The position numbers were made by a program, and so were the translations under genes. A DNA stretch of 23,477 nt from a virus, in the IMG/VR virus record IMGVR_UViG_3300025128_000343, positions 1-23,477 of that record; one strand, 5' to 3'. Shown piece after piece: positions 13,001-20,952 of this stretch (position 1 is its first letter; each line of letters begins with the position of its first letter). A model generated the notes under the pieces. It was not told the origin of the DNA. It searched no databases and worked only from the letters and a program-made list of their open reading frames with translations.

Positions 13001-13105
13001 TATATTAATATTAAAGGTACACCAACACAACCAGTGGACATGTATAAAAACACAGGAGGCTATATTCATTACCCCTCTTTTGTTGATGTTGTCCCAACAT
13101 TATGA
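10010..13105 (+). CDS. Large multidomain protein with polyvalent-protein-like C-terminus
   Basis: The 1031-residue product is the largest in the window. Residues 1-40 repeat the AVKTA and GTPNINLS pattern seen at the end of the previous protein. Residues 40-440 are lysine/asparagine-rich. Near 444-462 lies a glycine-rich linker (GGLVRPNMAIGGMARRMMAI). The C-terminal part has VLFIEEIQSDLHQ near 802-815 and VPEAPFKK near 904, followed by ALNLARENGYDGVVMISG. This is the arrangement found in phage polyvalent proteins, which carry several effector domains and are thought to enter the host with the DNA. A helical insertion lies between these two motifs. Enzymatic activity is unknown. The role as an injected protein follows from family resemblance only. 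Confidence 0.7.
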   Translation: MGSRDKIITAPVEAVKTALNIGKTGTPNINLSNIKPYNPVTNPTTNFNVNSPAYQNTMKYVVDTIKTGPFEKTEDVDNLITGLLTPKEDRVFYGSKNPRPHNSLRKFINHSNESDQFKENALKVINDHAQLKGGQITPNVREAKIQYYYNSYKNQLNSIKKVMDDEGISMSQAYDKVFGNKVRSTKSFFRKDKWNQHAERLKTEDKNLYNYFVSKIKEPSQPGTSRQIPELTTKKGYEDYKYNPRFEKNSLYSKMFKKFQDEKNYPALNQLKNEMNLAQLHSLADTVVRSDAKTIEITNRIKKLASKYEMIPKKYLKEVTYPNYPGTSKMNRIQSDIELGPKGGGAGFIDLLVEKYKILGHTFTSGKKAGGNWKYKNPGDLSQKQIDRLKQINNQLNDYEKQMMNNGIEIKFYDPRNDTLQTFGKRDENIIQLINQYKEGNRKDGGLVRPNMAIGGMARRMMAIGGDMSQFTETEEVVSTPDGMEGQVDLAMSFKNPFKIKKPPPLFDESASNLKISGAVDDIKATETVADTNKGIFTLKSETEIMNSPQESMVGGQWLGFLKKKGVSITELDEFGLGNYLNANQNVKITKNDLMNAYKDLKPIITYDIHQKEPFQKGADDLLSFLTRRDSGGGYYHGQKGIEEIRGLNNKPQDIAGDSMRVQLAEIFKSPGGDATLMMDQGAETINKVFKQFYGIDNVLKNGIPEGSKIPFYSKNLVERFKRLHSGDGFYMSKKTPKHEGVQFLDGGTGYIEIPITYNPNPKGPRVKEPAYTEGSGHFANVKGNHPVFWMRASERTDEAGRRVLFIEEIQSDLHQGVQQKGKKYSPRLDKPGKVNISNLNSQRIKLADELNKITDQIDKVKGHTDPSTQTVLARLQTKRYSIREELNAINKQLDEMDMTADGVPEAPFKKSENQAKIAIKIALNLARENGYDGVVMISGKAKNYGANASGTNAKGNLGFYNNIAAKAMKNAAKNNGLDFSSTNIKDGKGNTWAKLPYINIKGTPTQPVDMYKNTGGYIHYPSFVDVVPTL

Positions 13106-13117
13106 TAGGATAAAAGA

Positions 13118-15691
13118 ATGGTAACTCCTAAAACACGTCCCATCCCTATGAGCACTATTGAAAAAGCAATCGGTCAACTTGCGAGTGGTGTAGAGGTTGG
13201 AGAAAATGAAGTAGCAACAGATATAACTATACCTGATGCAAATGTCACAATGGAAGATCAAGTAGAAGTAACAGAACTCCCAGATGGTGGTGCTGAAATT
13301 AATACTGATTTAAGTGAAACAATTGACCAAACAAACATTCCTTTTGATGCTAACTTAGCTGATTATCTTTCTGAGACTCAACTAAGAGAAATATCTAGCT
13401 CTTGTGTTGCATCTTATGAATCTGATTTTGATTCCAGAAAAGATTGGCACGATACTTATGTTAAAGGTTTAGATATGCTTGGATTTAAGTATGAAGACCG
13501 TAGTCAACCATTTGAAGGTGCAAGCGGTGTTGTCCATCCATTATTATCAGAATCAGTTACACAGTTTCAAGCACAAGCATATAAAGAATTATTACCACCA
13601 GGTGGACCTGTTAATACAGAAATAGTTGGTGAGATTACCCCACAAGTAGAAGAACAAGCTAAGCGTGTAAAAGATTACATGAACTACGAAATTACACATG
13701 TCATGAAAGAATATGATCCAGACATGGATCAATTATTATTTTATCTACCTTTAGCTGGTTCAGCATTTAAAAAAGTTTATTATGATTCATTATTACAACG
13801 TGCTGTTTCTAAATTTGTTGCAGGCGAAGATTGTGTTGTAAATTACATGGCATCCTCATTAGAAGATGCACAACGTATTACACATGTTATTAAAACTTCT
13901 TCTAACGATTTACGTAAACAACAAGTACAAGGTTTTTATCGTGATGTAGAATTATCCTCAGGATCAGTTTCTACTATTAATGATATTAAAGAAAAAGTTA
14001 ACGAACTAGAAGGTTTACAAAATACTTTAAGTGAAGATGATAACGAACATATAATTTTAGAGATGCATGTTGAAGCTGACATACCAGGATTTGAAGATCC
14101 TAATGGTGTTAAACTTCCATACATCATTACTATTGATCAATTTAGTGAAGAAGTTTTATCTATTAGAAGAAACTATGCAGAAGACGACGCACTAAAAGCA
14201 AAGAAACAATACTTTGTACATTATAAATTTCTCCCGGGTCTAGGCTTTTATGGCTTTGGACTAATACACATGCTAGGTGGGTTATCGCGAACAGCAACAA
14301 GTGTTTTGCGGCAGTTAATTGATGCTGGTACACTCGCTAACCTACCGGCAGGATTTAAGGCAAGAGGAATGCGTGTACGAGATTCAGACACTCCTTTACA
14401 ACCTGGTGAGTTTAGAGATGTAGATGTAACTGGTGCTTCTATTAAAGAATCATTATTACCTCTTCCATATAAAGAACCATCACAAGTTTTATTTGCTCTA
14501 CTAGGTTATTGTGTAGATGCAGGTAAATCATTTGCAGCAATTGCAGATATGAAAATGGGTGAAGGTAATGAACAAAATCCAGTTGGTACAACACTAGCAT
14601 TGTTAGAACGTGGTACTAAAGTGATGAGTGCTATCCATAAAAGATTGCACTATGCACAAGGAACTGAATTTAATTTATTAGCTACTATATTCCAAACATC
14701 TTTACCGCCGGAGTATCCATACATGGTACGTGGTGGAAATCGTATGATTAAACAAGCTGATTTTGATCAACGTGTTGATATTCTACCTATATCTAATCCA
14801 AATATATTTTCTATGTCACAACGTGTTATGTTGGCACAGCAACAATTACAATTAGCACAAGCTAATCCTGGGTTACATAATATACGTGAAGCTTATAGAA
14901 GAGTTTATCAAGCATTAGATGTAGATAATATTGATGCTATTTTAAAACCAGATCCTAGCATTCCACAACCAAAAAGCCCTGCAATGGAAAACTCATTAGC
15001 GATGCGTGGTGAACAACCAAAAGCTTTTGCACAACAAAATCATAAAGCACATATTGACACACATGGTGAATTTATGTTTACAAGAATGGTTCAAATTAAC
15101 CCGCAGTTATACGCAATGATGGAAAGTCATGTAATGGAACATATTTCTTTAATGGCTGCATTGCAAGTTGAACAGGAAATGAAAGAGCAAGAAATGCAAC
15201 TACAACAAATGATGCAACAAGCTCAACAGAATCCACAAATGGCACAACAAGTAGAACAAGCTAAACAACAATTTATAAATGAAAAAGAATCTAAAATTGC
15301 TGAATTAGAAGCTGTGATGATTGCACAGATGGCAAAAGAAGAGCAAATTAAAGCTGGTAATGTGGAGCAAGATCCATTGGTAAGATTAAAACAACAAGAG
15401 ATTGATCTTAAAGCAGCAGAAGTTGCAGCTAAAGCAGAGACGGAAGATAATAAAATTTTAGCAGATATTGGAATTGAAGCAGAAAAAATAGATCTTGCAC
15501 GTGAGCAAATGAAAGGTAAAATGGAAGAAACAGTTGTTAAAGAAGGTATAAAAGCCATCGAAGAAACAAACAAAGAAACTATTGAGGATATTCGTCAAAA
15601 CATGGAAACTTTACGAGAAGACCGTAAAATTAAAAGTGCAGAACGAATTGCTCAAATGAATGCGAGGAAAAATGGTAAATCAGAAAGTTGA
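13118..15691 (+). CDS. Portal protein
   Basis: Portals form the twelve-subunit DNA gate at one capsid vertex. The 857-residue product has features of the long portals of podovirus-like marine phages: DWHDTYVKGLDML followed by SQPFEGASGVVHPLLSESV near residues 108-150, a central region with LPAGFKARGMRVRDSD, and DMKMGEGNEQNPVGTTLALL near 476. The C-terminal 170 residues are a long glutamine/methionine- and then lysine/glutamate-rich coiled coil (EQEMKEQEMQLQQMMQQAQQ), expected to extend into the capsid as a barrel. AGGATAAAAG lies upstream. It directly follows the polyvalent-like gene and overlaps the next small gene by 20 bases. Confidence 0.85.
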   Translation: MVTPKTRPIPMSTIEKAIGQLASGVEVGENEVATDITIPDANVTMEDQVEVTELPDGGAEINTDLSETIDQTNIPFDANLADYLSETQLREISSSCVASYESDFDSRKDWHDTYVKGLDMLGFKYEDRSQPFEGASGVVHPLLSESVTQFQAQAYKELLPPGGPVNTEIVGEITPQVEEQAKRVKDYMNYEITHVMKEYDPDMDQLLFYLPLAGSAFKKVYYDSLLQRAVSKFVAGEDCVVNYMASSLEDAQRITHVIKTSSNDLRKQQVQGFYRDVELSSGSVSTINDIKEKVNELEGLQNTLSEDDNEHIILEMHVEADIPGFEDPNGVKLPYIITIDQFSEEVLSIRRNYAEDDALKAKKQYFVHYKFLPGLGFYGFGLIHMLGGLSRTATSVLRQLIDAGTLANLPAGFKARGMRVRDSDTPLQPGEFRDVDVTGASIKESLLPLPYKEPSQVLFALLGYCVDAGKSFAAIADMKMGEGNEQNPVGTTLALLERGTKVMSAIHKRLHYAQGTEFNLLATIFQTSLPPEYPYMVRGGNRMIKQADFDQRVDILPISNPNIFSMSQRVMLAQQQLQLAQANPGLHNIREAYRRVYQALDVDNIDAILKPDPSIPQPKSPAMENSLAMRGEQPKAFAQQNHKAHIDTHGEFMFTRMVQINPQLYAMMESHVMEHISLMAALQVEQEMKEQEMQLQQMMQQAQQNPQMAQQVEQAKQQFINEKESKIAELEAVMIAQMAKEEQIKAGNVEQDPLVRLKQQEIDLKAAEVAAKAETEDNKILADIGIEAEKIDLAREQMKGKMEETVVKEGIKAIEETNKETIEDIRQNMETLREDRKIKSAERIAQMNARKNGKSES

Positions 15692-15914
15692 CAAGATTGC
15701 TGAAGCTATGATAAACTTAGAGAAATCAGCACGTGCTGAGATTAAAAGTGATGAAGAAAAATTATTGGTTGCAAGTGCGCTAATGGCTGTTACAAGGAAC
15801 CTGTATATTGAAACGATCGGTGCAGAAGATGCTGCACATGTGTTTGCTAGCGTAGCAGACAGTTTTTTATTTATAGAAGAAATCGTGGATCAACATAAAC
15901 CAACTATACATTAG
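15672..15914 (+). CDS. Small helical hypothetical protein
   Basis: This 80-residue protein begins at ATG 15672, where GAGG lies about five bases upstream, inside the portal reading; a slightly earlier in-frame ATG at 15660 lacks a site. The chain is a helical bundle (KVDKIAEAMINLEKSARAEI; EEKLLVASALMAVTRNLYIE) with no membrane segment. A perfect ribosome site (TTAGGAGGAAAG) for the next gene follows at once. Function unknown; it may associate with the portal or serve late assembly. Confidence 0.7.
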   Translation: MVNQKVDKIAEAMINLEKSARAEIKSDEEKLLVASALMAVTRNLYIETIGAEDAAHVFASVADSFLFIEEIVDQHKPTIH

Positions 15915-15922
15915 GAGGAAAG

Positions 15923-16051
15923 ATGAAATTATTAAAAGATGTTTGGGCTCACTTAAAAGAGTGGTCGGACTGGGGCATAAAGGACTGGATTAAAGCCGGT
16001 ATCGTTGCCTTGGTAGTAATTTTAATTTTAAAATCAGTGTTAGGTGCGTAA
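15923..16051 (+). CDS. Small single-pass membrane protein (42 residues)
   Basis: ATG at 15923 follows AGGAGGAAAG, one of the strongest ribosome sites in the window, so this short gene is very likely real. The product has an amphipathic tryptophan-rich N-terminus (VWAHLKEWSDWGIKDW) and one membrane helix (AGIVALVVILILKSVLG). The stop overlaps the next ATG (TAATG). Small proteins of this shape in structural operons may be holin-like or a pinholin, but a holin candidate is also present at 18146, so the role is open. Confidence 0.75.
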   Translation: MKLLKDVWAHLKEWSDWGIKDWIKAGIVALVVILILKSVLGA

Positions 16052-17016
16052 TGGTATCTGACGCTCGTGACGCTTACAGAGCTGGTATTTCGGGGGCCAG
16101 GAGTTATCCTGGCAACCCGGATTCTTTTCGAAGAGGAAGAAAATCAGCAGCCGATTTTAGACGTAATAGAAGATTTAATAAACCTAAAAGAAAAGCTCCA
16201 TCTAATCGTTGGGATAGAAAATTAGGAAGTTTTATTAAAGATAAAGCTAGTTCAGGAATTGGAGCTTTTGGTACTGCCGTAAAAGCTGCGGATGAATTGC
16301 TGTTTACTCCAATGAGAAAAGCTTCACAAAATAAAAAGTTGATGGGTGATCTTTATAAAGATAAAGAATATAGAGACAATGTAAAAAAATCTTTAATGAC
16401 TGGTTTTGGATTAAGAAAAGGTCAAGAAGGATATGAAGGATCTGATCAACAATTTTACGATAAATACACGATGCTTGCTGGACTTGCTAGTGATAATGCA
16501 GAAAAACAACGTTTACAAGGTATCGCTGACTCAGCTTTTAGAAATGCACAAATTTCAAGTAGATTAAATTATGGTTTAGGCACATTAGGATTTGACACTA
16601 TTGGTAAAGAACCTTTTGAATCTTATACAAAACCAATGTTTGGTGAATCTACTTCAAGATTTAATCAAGAAAATTTTATGTCTGGTATTGAATCTACTCC
16701 TACTGGAAAAGCATTTATGGCAGAAGCAATGAAAGCAAAAGCAAATGACGATGGCAAAAGTATGATTGGTGATGCTTTAAAAAATTATGGAAATAGAGAT
16801 GTTTTATTAGATATGAATGTTCCTGTTCAAGATAAATTTTTAGAGCAATTTGATATTGCAGAAGCATTGACTCCACTACAAAAACATCTTTTACAAAGTC
16901 AAGCTCAAGGAAGAGGTGGTTACGATGAAGATTCAGAACAAGCAATGATTAATGCTGGTTTTGATATGGACTATATTGGTCCTAGAACTAGAATGGCTAT
17001 AAGTAGATATCCATAA
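16051..17016 (+). CDS. Putative structural protein with basic N-terminus
   Basis: Unrecognised 321-residue protein. The first 55 residues are strongly basic (FRRGRKSAADFRRNRRFNKP), as in proteins that contact packaged DNA. The remainder is helical with phenylalanine-, lysine- and glutamine-rich stretches and no membrane segment. It overlaps both neighbours by one base (TAATG), showing tight coupling. By position, after the portal and before a low-complexity protein of similar size, it may be an internal head or ejection protein. No enzymatic motif seen. Confidence 0.65.
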   Translation: MVSDARDAYRAGISGARSYPGNPDSFRRGRKSAADFRRNRRFNKPKRKAPSNRWDRKLGSFIKDKASSGIGAFGTAVKAADELLFTPMRKASQNKKLMGDLYKDKEYRDNVKKSLMTGFGLRKGQEGYEGSDQQFYDKYTMLAGLASDNAEKQRLQGIADSAFRNAQISSRLNYGLGTLGFDTIGKEPFESYTKPMFGESTSRFNQENFMSGIESTPTGKAFMAEAMKAKANDDGKSMIGDALKNYGNRDVLLDMNVPVQDKFLEQFDIAEALTPLQKHLLQSQAQGRGGYDEDSEQAMINAGFDMDYIGPRTRMAISRYP

Positions 17017-18146
17017 TGGTTGATACTTGGAATATTCATCGTGATGATGACGTAAACACAGGAACATCTACAGGAACATCTACAGGAACATCTACAGGAA
17101 CCACTTGGCCCGGAGCAGGCATGGGTTCTGGAAGTGGATCTAGTGGCACAGGCACAACAACAGGAACTACTTGGCCCGGAGCAGGCATGGGTTCTGGAAA
17201 TACTACTAATAATACTACTACTACTACTAATAATACTACTAATAATCATCATCATGGAATGCCACCAGGAGGAGGAGCTGGTTTTACAATACCTACTCCT
17301 GGACCTACAGAAGAAGAAATTAAAATGGCTCGATTTAAAGAAGCACAAGCCAATTATGCTAATTATGGAGATGACCTTAATTTATGGTTGGAAGATCCAA
17401 CTGCTTATGAAGATGCTGTTGATATGGGATTTTTTACTGCTCAAAATGAAGGAGTACTTGGAGGCGTTTCAGAATACGAAAAACAAACAAATTTATTAAA
17501 AAAAGCCATTGCAAACAAAGTTGGCAAAATGAATACACAAGGGTTAACTGATGCTCAATTTGAATCAGGATTAACAGGTTTACCAGAATATGAACAACTT
17601 TTAAAATTATTCGGTGGGAATCAAAACGCTATGCTAAATACGTTATTTGATCCAGAAACTTTTGCTGTAACAGATCAAGGTTTTGCAGGAACTTTTGATC
17701 CAAATGTAAATACTGGTTTTGATCAAACTGGAATTAATACTTTCGCAGACACAGAAGGTGACCCTGAAAAATATAAAGCTTTTAATCTTTTAAACGATCC
17801 AAATGCTGATCCGTGGAGTGATGAATATTTTGATGCTTTAGAAAAAATAGGTTATAACTGGGGTCCTTCTTTTGATGAAAATTGGTACGGAGGAGATTAT
17901 TGGGATGATTATTTAGGAGAATACTACGGACCAACAGATAGATATGATAAAAATAAAAGATGGCAACAAAAATCTTTAGGTGAAATTTTACAACAAGGGC
18001 CTGCTGGATTTGGTGATCTTCAAACAATTTACGGAGAAGAATTAAGTGAAACAAGTGGAAATCCTTTTGCCGCTGTGGCACAATATAATAAACAAGGAGC
18101 ATTCTCACCAGCGTTTGGTGAAACTATAATTACGGAGTATTCATAA
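17016..18146 (+). CDS. Low-complexity putative structural protein
   Basis: Unrecognised 376-residue protein with a repetitive first quarter: a TGTS repeat, two copies of TTWPGAGMGSG, a threonine/asparagine run with HHH, then a proline/glycine turn (MPPGGGAGF). The rest (from about residue 95) is acidic and asparagine/aspartate-rich with several aromatic clusters (DENWYGGDYWDDYLGEYYG). Such a flexible N-terminus on an acidic body fits an internal or tail-associated virion protein. It is coupled to both neighbours by TAATG junctions. The repeated DNA makes it a length-variable locus. Confidence 0.65.
   Translation: MVDTWNIHRDDDVNTGTSTGTSTGTSTGTTWPGAGMGSGSGSSGTGTTTGTTWPGAGMGSGNTTNNTTTTTNNTTNNHHHGMPPGGGAGFTIPTPGPTEEEIKMARFKEAQANYANYGDDLNLWLEDPTAYEDAVDMGFFTAQNEGVLGGVSEYEKQTNLLKKAIANKVGKMNTQGLTDAQFESGLTGLPEYEQLLKLFGGNQNAMLNTLFDPETFAVTDQGFAGTFDPNVNTGFDQTGINTFADTEGDPEKYKAFNLLNDPNADPWSDEYFDALEKIGYNWGPSFDENWYGGDYWDDYLGEYYGPTDRYDKNKRWQQKSLGEILQQGPAGFGDLQTIYGEELSETSGNPFAAVAQYNKQGAFSPAFGETIITEYS
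17058..17198 (+). repeat. Tandem repeats in a coding region
   Basis: ACAGGAACATCT is repeated three times exactly (17058-17093) with a partial fourth. A 39-base unit encoding TGTTWPGAGMGSG occurs at 17094-17132 and again at 17160-17198 with one mismatch. A run of ACT and AAT triplets follows to about 17247. All repeat lengths are multiples of three, so slippage would alter protein length without changing frame. Confidence 0.85.
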
Positions 18147-18532
18147 TGTGGCAACTATTAGCTAAGCCCTTATTAGGCGTAGTAGCAGATGGAGTTAAAG
18201 GCTTCGTGGCTACGAAGAAAATGAAAGGTGAGCTAAAGCTTACTGAAATAAAAGCAGCAAAGAAATTAAAAGAAGACCAGATTGCTGGAAAAGTGAAATG
18301 GGAGCAAAGTGCCGTGGACCAAATGAAAGGGTCGTGGAAAGACGAAGTGAGTTTAATTGTGCTACTTCTTCCAGCCGTTTTAGTATTCACGCCTTTTCAA
18401 GAACATATACATAAAGGGTTTATCGCCCTCCAGGATTTGCCGTCGTATTACCACAATTTGTTGTACATTGCGATTTCAGCGAGCTTCGGCATCAAGGCAG
18501 GATCTAGTGCAATCAACATGTTTAAAAAATAA
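18146..18532 (+). CDS. Holin (GTA_holin_3TM-like)
   Basis: The 128-residue product matches by eye the holin family first seen in gene transfer agents: an N-terminal hydrophobic helix (residues 3-21), a lysine-rich helix with WKDE (residues 64-67), a hydrophobic segment SLIVLLLPAVLVFTPF (69-84), then LQDLPSYYHNLLYIAISASF (95-114). Holins open the inner membrane at lysis so that endolysin can reach the wall. No endolysin or spanin was recognised in this window. It is joined to neighbours by TAATG junctions in the structural operon. Confidence 0.75.
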   Translation: MWQLLAKPLLGVVADGVKGFVATKKMKGELKLTEIKAAKKLKEDQIAGKVKWEQSAVDQMKGSWKDEVSLIVLLLPAVLVFTPFQEHIHKGFIALQDLPSYYHNLLYIAISASFGIKAGSSAINMFKK

Positions 18533-18789
18533 TGACACTTAAAAAATATCAAAATAAAACAGGCGGATTAAACGATGCTGGAAGAAAACATTACGGTGTT
18601 AAGTCACCCGTTTCAAAAGGTACCAATCCAAGAAGAATTTCTTTTGCCGCTAGATTTGGAGGCATGAAAGGTCCTATGAAAAAACCTGATGGCAGCCCTA
18701 CCCGTAAAGCACTTGCACTTAAAAAATGGGGATTTTCTTCACCTCAAGCAGCCACTAATTTTGCAAACAAAAATAAAAAAACAGTATAA
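18532..18789 (+). CDS. Small basic protein (DUF6321-like)
   Basis: The 85-residue product is lysine/arginine-rich with the pattern GGLNDAGRKHYG, SPVSKG, PRRISFAARFGGMKGPM, then GSPTRKALALKKWGF. This pattern is shared by small basic proteins of many marine viruses that I recall under DUF6321; the family name is from memory. Function is unknown; a DNA-binding or head-internal role is plausible from charge. Start and stop overlap the neighbours by one base. Confidence 0.7.
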   Translation: MTLKKYQNKTGGLNDAGRKHYGVKSPVSKGTNPRRISFAARFGGMKGPMKKPDGSPTRKALALKKWGFSSPQAATNFANKNKKTV

Positions 18790-18980
18790 TGCCATTTAAA
18801 TCAGAAAAACAAAGAAGATATTTATGGGCTAATGAGCCTGAAATAGCAAAGGATTGGACGGAAGAGTACGGAAGTACACCAGTTAAAAAAAAGGTCGGTG
18901 GTGTAGTTCAAACAACAGTTAAGCCAAGAGGTTTTAACTTGATGTTGCCCAATAAAAGACCTATAACAAAAATATATTAG
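18789..18980 (+). CDS. Small hypothetical protein (PFKSEKQRRYLW motif)
   Basis: The 63-residue product opens with MPFKSEKQRRYLWANEPEIA, a short helical motif found at the start of many small viral proteins, followed by KDWTEEYG and a basic tail with VGG and RPITKIY. It is soluble and basic. The gene overlaps the previous one by one base and is followed by a clear ribosome site (TTAGGAG) for the next. The role is unknown; the motif may be a protein-docking element. Confidence 0.65.
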   Translation: MPFKSEKQRRYLWANEPEIAKDWTEEYGSTPVKKKVGGVVQTTVKPRGFNLMLPNKRPITKIY

Positions 18981-18989
18981 GAGATAACT

Positions 18990-19304
18990 ATGGTTGGAAA
19001 AATTATGTCAAGACCCGAAAAAAGAAAAACACCGGGCAAAAAAATGTCTACTACTACTTATAAATCTGGTGGTAGAGTTAAGAAAAATACTGGTGGATCT
19101 ATGAGTCAAGGTTACAACGCTAGATTAGATGAATCTTTAGGTGCAAGAAATGGAGCAAAATCTCAATCTTTAGCATCTAGAAGAAATGAATCTAAAGGCA
19201 TGGAAAAATCTATGGGTAAAGGTGCTTACTCTGGAGCTAAAACTATGGCTGCACGTGGCGGAAGAATTAAAAAATCAAAAGGTGGAACAGCTAGAAAGAA
19301 GTAG
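18990..19304 (+). CDS. Lysine/glycine-rich basic protein
   Basis: The 104-residue product is highly basic and low in hydrophobic residues. It has repeated GGR, GGS and KKSKGG patterns and a central NARLDESLGARNGAKSQS followed by SRRNESKGM. It is probably unstructured and likely to bind DNA or RNA, comparable to packaged basic virion proteins. AGGAG stands about seven bases upstream. It belongs to the run of three small basic proteins after the holin. Function is inferred from composition. Confidence 0.65.
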   Translation: MVGKIMSRPEKRKTPGKKMSTTTYKSGGRVKKNTGGSMSQGYNARLDESLGARNGAKSQSLASRRNESKGMEKSMGKGAYSGAKTMAARGGRIKKSKGGTARKK

Positions 19305-19307
19305 TTC

Positions 19308-19520
19308 ATGGAAGACGTAACCGCGATTTACGTGATCTTAAAAAGATTGCGTACGCGCAAAGAAGAATTAAGAGAGATTATTGCAGCAGGCTTGCCAAGT
19401 ATGGACGAGTATGCTAAAGCAGTAGGTGAGCATAAAGCTTACACAATAATGGAACAGGAGATTCAAGACCTGCAGAAAGACGAGGATAACAATGACAGAG
19501 AAGGAACTGCCCAAGCGTAG
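19308..19520 (+). CDS. Small helical hypothetical protein
   Basis: This 70-residue protein consists of a helix (IYVILKRLRTRKEELREII), a short linker (AGLPSMDEYAKAVGEHKAY) and an acidic helix ending in KDEDNNDREGTAQA. It resembles small coiled-coil proteins near phage head genes. The ribosome site is weak. Its end overlaps the GroES-like gene by 29 bases in another frame, so the acidic tail coding sequence is shared. Function unknown. Confidence 0.6.
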   Translation: MEDVTAIYVILKRLRTRKEELREIIAAGLPSMDEYAKAVGEHKAYTIMEQEIQDLQKDEDNNDREGTAQA

Positions 19521-19992
19521 ATTTGCGCTTGAAGAAAAAGATTTGGCTGTAGAAGCTGATGAAAATAATAAGATAGCGGAAGAAAAAGAAAACCGTTTTC
19601 TTAAAAAGTTACAAGAAGATGCTACTGCTGGCATAGAACATTTACCCACTGATAAAGTTTTAGATAGGTTACCAGATCCTACAGGATGGCGTTTGTTAGT
19701 TTTACCATACAAAGGTCAAGGTAAAACAAAAGGTGGTGTAATATTAACAGATGAAACTATGCAAGAACGTGGCTACACAACAGTGACTGCTTTAGTTCTT
19801 AAAATGGGTGATGATTGTTATGCTGAAGATAGGTTTCCAAAAGGACCGTGGTGCAAGAAAGGCGATTGGATTATATTTGGTCGTTATGCTGGATCAAGGT
19901 TTGGAATAGAAGGTGGAGAAGTGAGAATACTAAATGATGACGAGATAATTGCTGTGGTAAAAGACCCAGAGGATATCTTGCAATATAAATAG
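19492..19992 (+). CDS. GroES-like co-chaperonin
   Basis: The 166-residue product has an extra charged N-terminal helix of about 60 residues and then a Cpn10 fold: PTGWRLLVLPYKGQGKTKGG (64-82), a mobile-loop-like segment (ILTDETMQER, 84-93), TVTALVLKMG, CKKGDWIIFGRYAG and ILNDDEIIAVV. GroES caps the GroEL chamber; phage versions such as T4 gp31 help fold the capsid protein. Placement just before the scaffold and capsid genes fits that role. The N-terminal extension is unusual relative to the roughly 95-residue cellular GroES. No phage GroEL was seen, so it would work with host GroEL. Confidence 0.85.
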   Translation: MTEKELPKRRFALEEKDLAVEADENNKIAEEKENRFLKKLQEDATAGIEHLPTDKVLDRLPDPTGWRLLVLPYKGQGKTKGGVILTDETMQERGYTTVTALVLKMGDDCYAEDRFPKGPWCKKGDWIIFGRYAGSRFGIEGGEVRILNDDEIIAVVKDPEDILQYK

Positions 19993-20006
19993 AACAGGAG
20001 CAAAAT

Positions 20007-20948
20007 ATGCCTGCAATAGAGACGCAAGCCGAAGCCGATGAAAAAATGGTCGATCTTCCTTCTACTGGAAATTCTGTTGACGTTAAATTAGACGATACAG
20101 AAAAGAAAATTAATAAGGAAGATGATGTTGAAGTAGTCAATGAATCTAAAGAAGTTGTTATTGAAGAGAAAAAAGAAACAGCTTCTGAAGGTGAAATGGA
20201 AGATTACGGGAAGAAAGTTCAATCCCGTATAGACAAATTAACTAAAAAAGTACGTGAAGCTGAAAGACGAGAAGCTGCTGCTGTTGAATATGCTAAAGGT
20301 GTTCAAGATCAAGCGCAGTCTTTACAAAATAGAGTTGGAAATCTAGATCGTGGTTATGTATTAGAATACAGTAATAGAGTTAAAGCTCAAACTGAGGATG
20401 CTAAAACACGACTTAAAGAAGCTATGGATGCAGGAGATATTGATTCTCAAGTAACTGCACAGCAAGATCTTGCTAGATTAGCTATTGAAAGTGAACGTGT
20501 AAAAGCAACTGAGGCTAAACGTGAAAGAGCTAAAGAAGCGGCTGAAAGACAACAATATCAGCCACCTAACCCTCAACAACAATATCAACAAAGACCTCCA
20601 CCAGCACGACCAGATCCTAGAGCGGAAGAATGGGCTGAAAAGAATGAATGGTTTGGACAAGATGAACCAATGACCTTGACTTCTTTCTCAATTCATCGTA
20701 AACTAGTGGAAGAAGGATTTGACCCCAAGAGCGATTCGTACTATAATGAAATAGACAATCGAATGAGGGAAACATTTCCTCACAAGTTTGAACAACAAGT
20801 TTCGCCTTCCCAAACGGTTGCTTCTGCAAATAGAAGTACACCTGGAGTAAAGCGCAAAGGTACTGTGAGACTCACACCATCACAAGTTGCCATAGCTAAA
20901 AAGTTAGGTGTGCCACTAAGCGAATATGCGAAATACGTGAAGGAGTAA
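20007..20948 (+). CDS. Capsid scaffolding protein
   Basis: The 313-residue protein is acidic at the N-terminus, then helical and coiled-coil (YGKKVQSRIDKLTKKVREAE; DSQVTAQQDLARLAIESERV). A proline/glutamine-rich linker (about residues 180-205) follows, then DPRAEEWAEKNEWF and a C-terminal basic domain with VRLTPSQVAIAKKLGVPLSEYA. This composition and its position before the capsid gene are those of scaffolding proteins, which shape the prohead and are then lost. GGAGCAAA is the ribosome site. The C-terminal basic helix would bind the capsid protein. Confidence 0.8.
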   Translation: MPAIETQAEADEKMVDLPSTGNSVDVKLDDTEKKINKEDDVEVVNESKEVVIEEKKETASEGEMEDYGKKVQSRIDKLTKKVREAERREAAAVEYAKGVQDQAQSLQNRVGNLDRGYVLEYSNRVKAQTEDAKTRLKEAMDAGDIDSQVTAQQDLARLAIESERVKATEAKRERAKEAAERQQYQPPNPQQQYQQRPPPARPDPRAEEWAEKNEWFGQDEPMTLTSFSIHRKLVEEGFDPKSDSYYNEIDNRMRETFPHKFEQQVSPSQTVASANRSTPGVKRKGTVRLTPSQVAIAKKLGVPLSEYAKYVKE

Positions 20949-20952
20949 GCAT

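Noticed and set aside
16971-17348. Minus-strand serine/cysteine-rich frame
   Set aside because: It is the complement of the Gly/Thr/Asn repeats of the gene at 17016.
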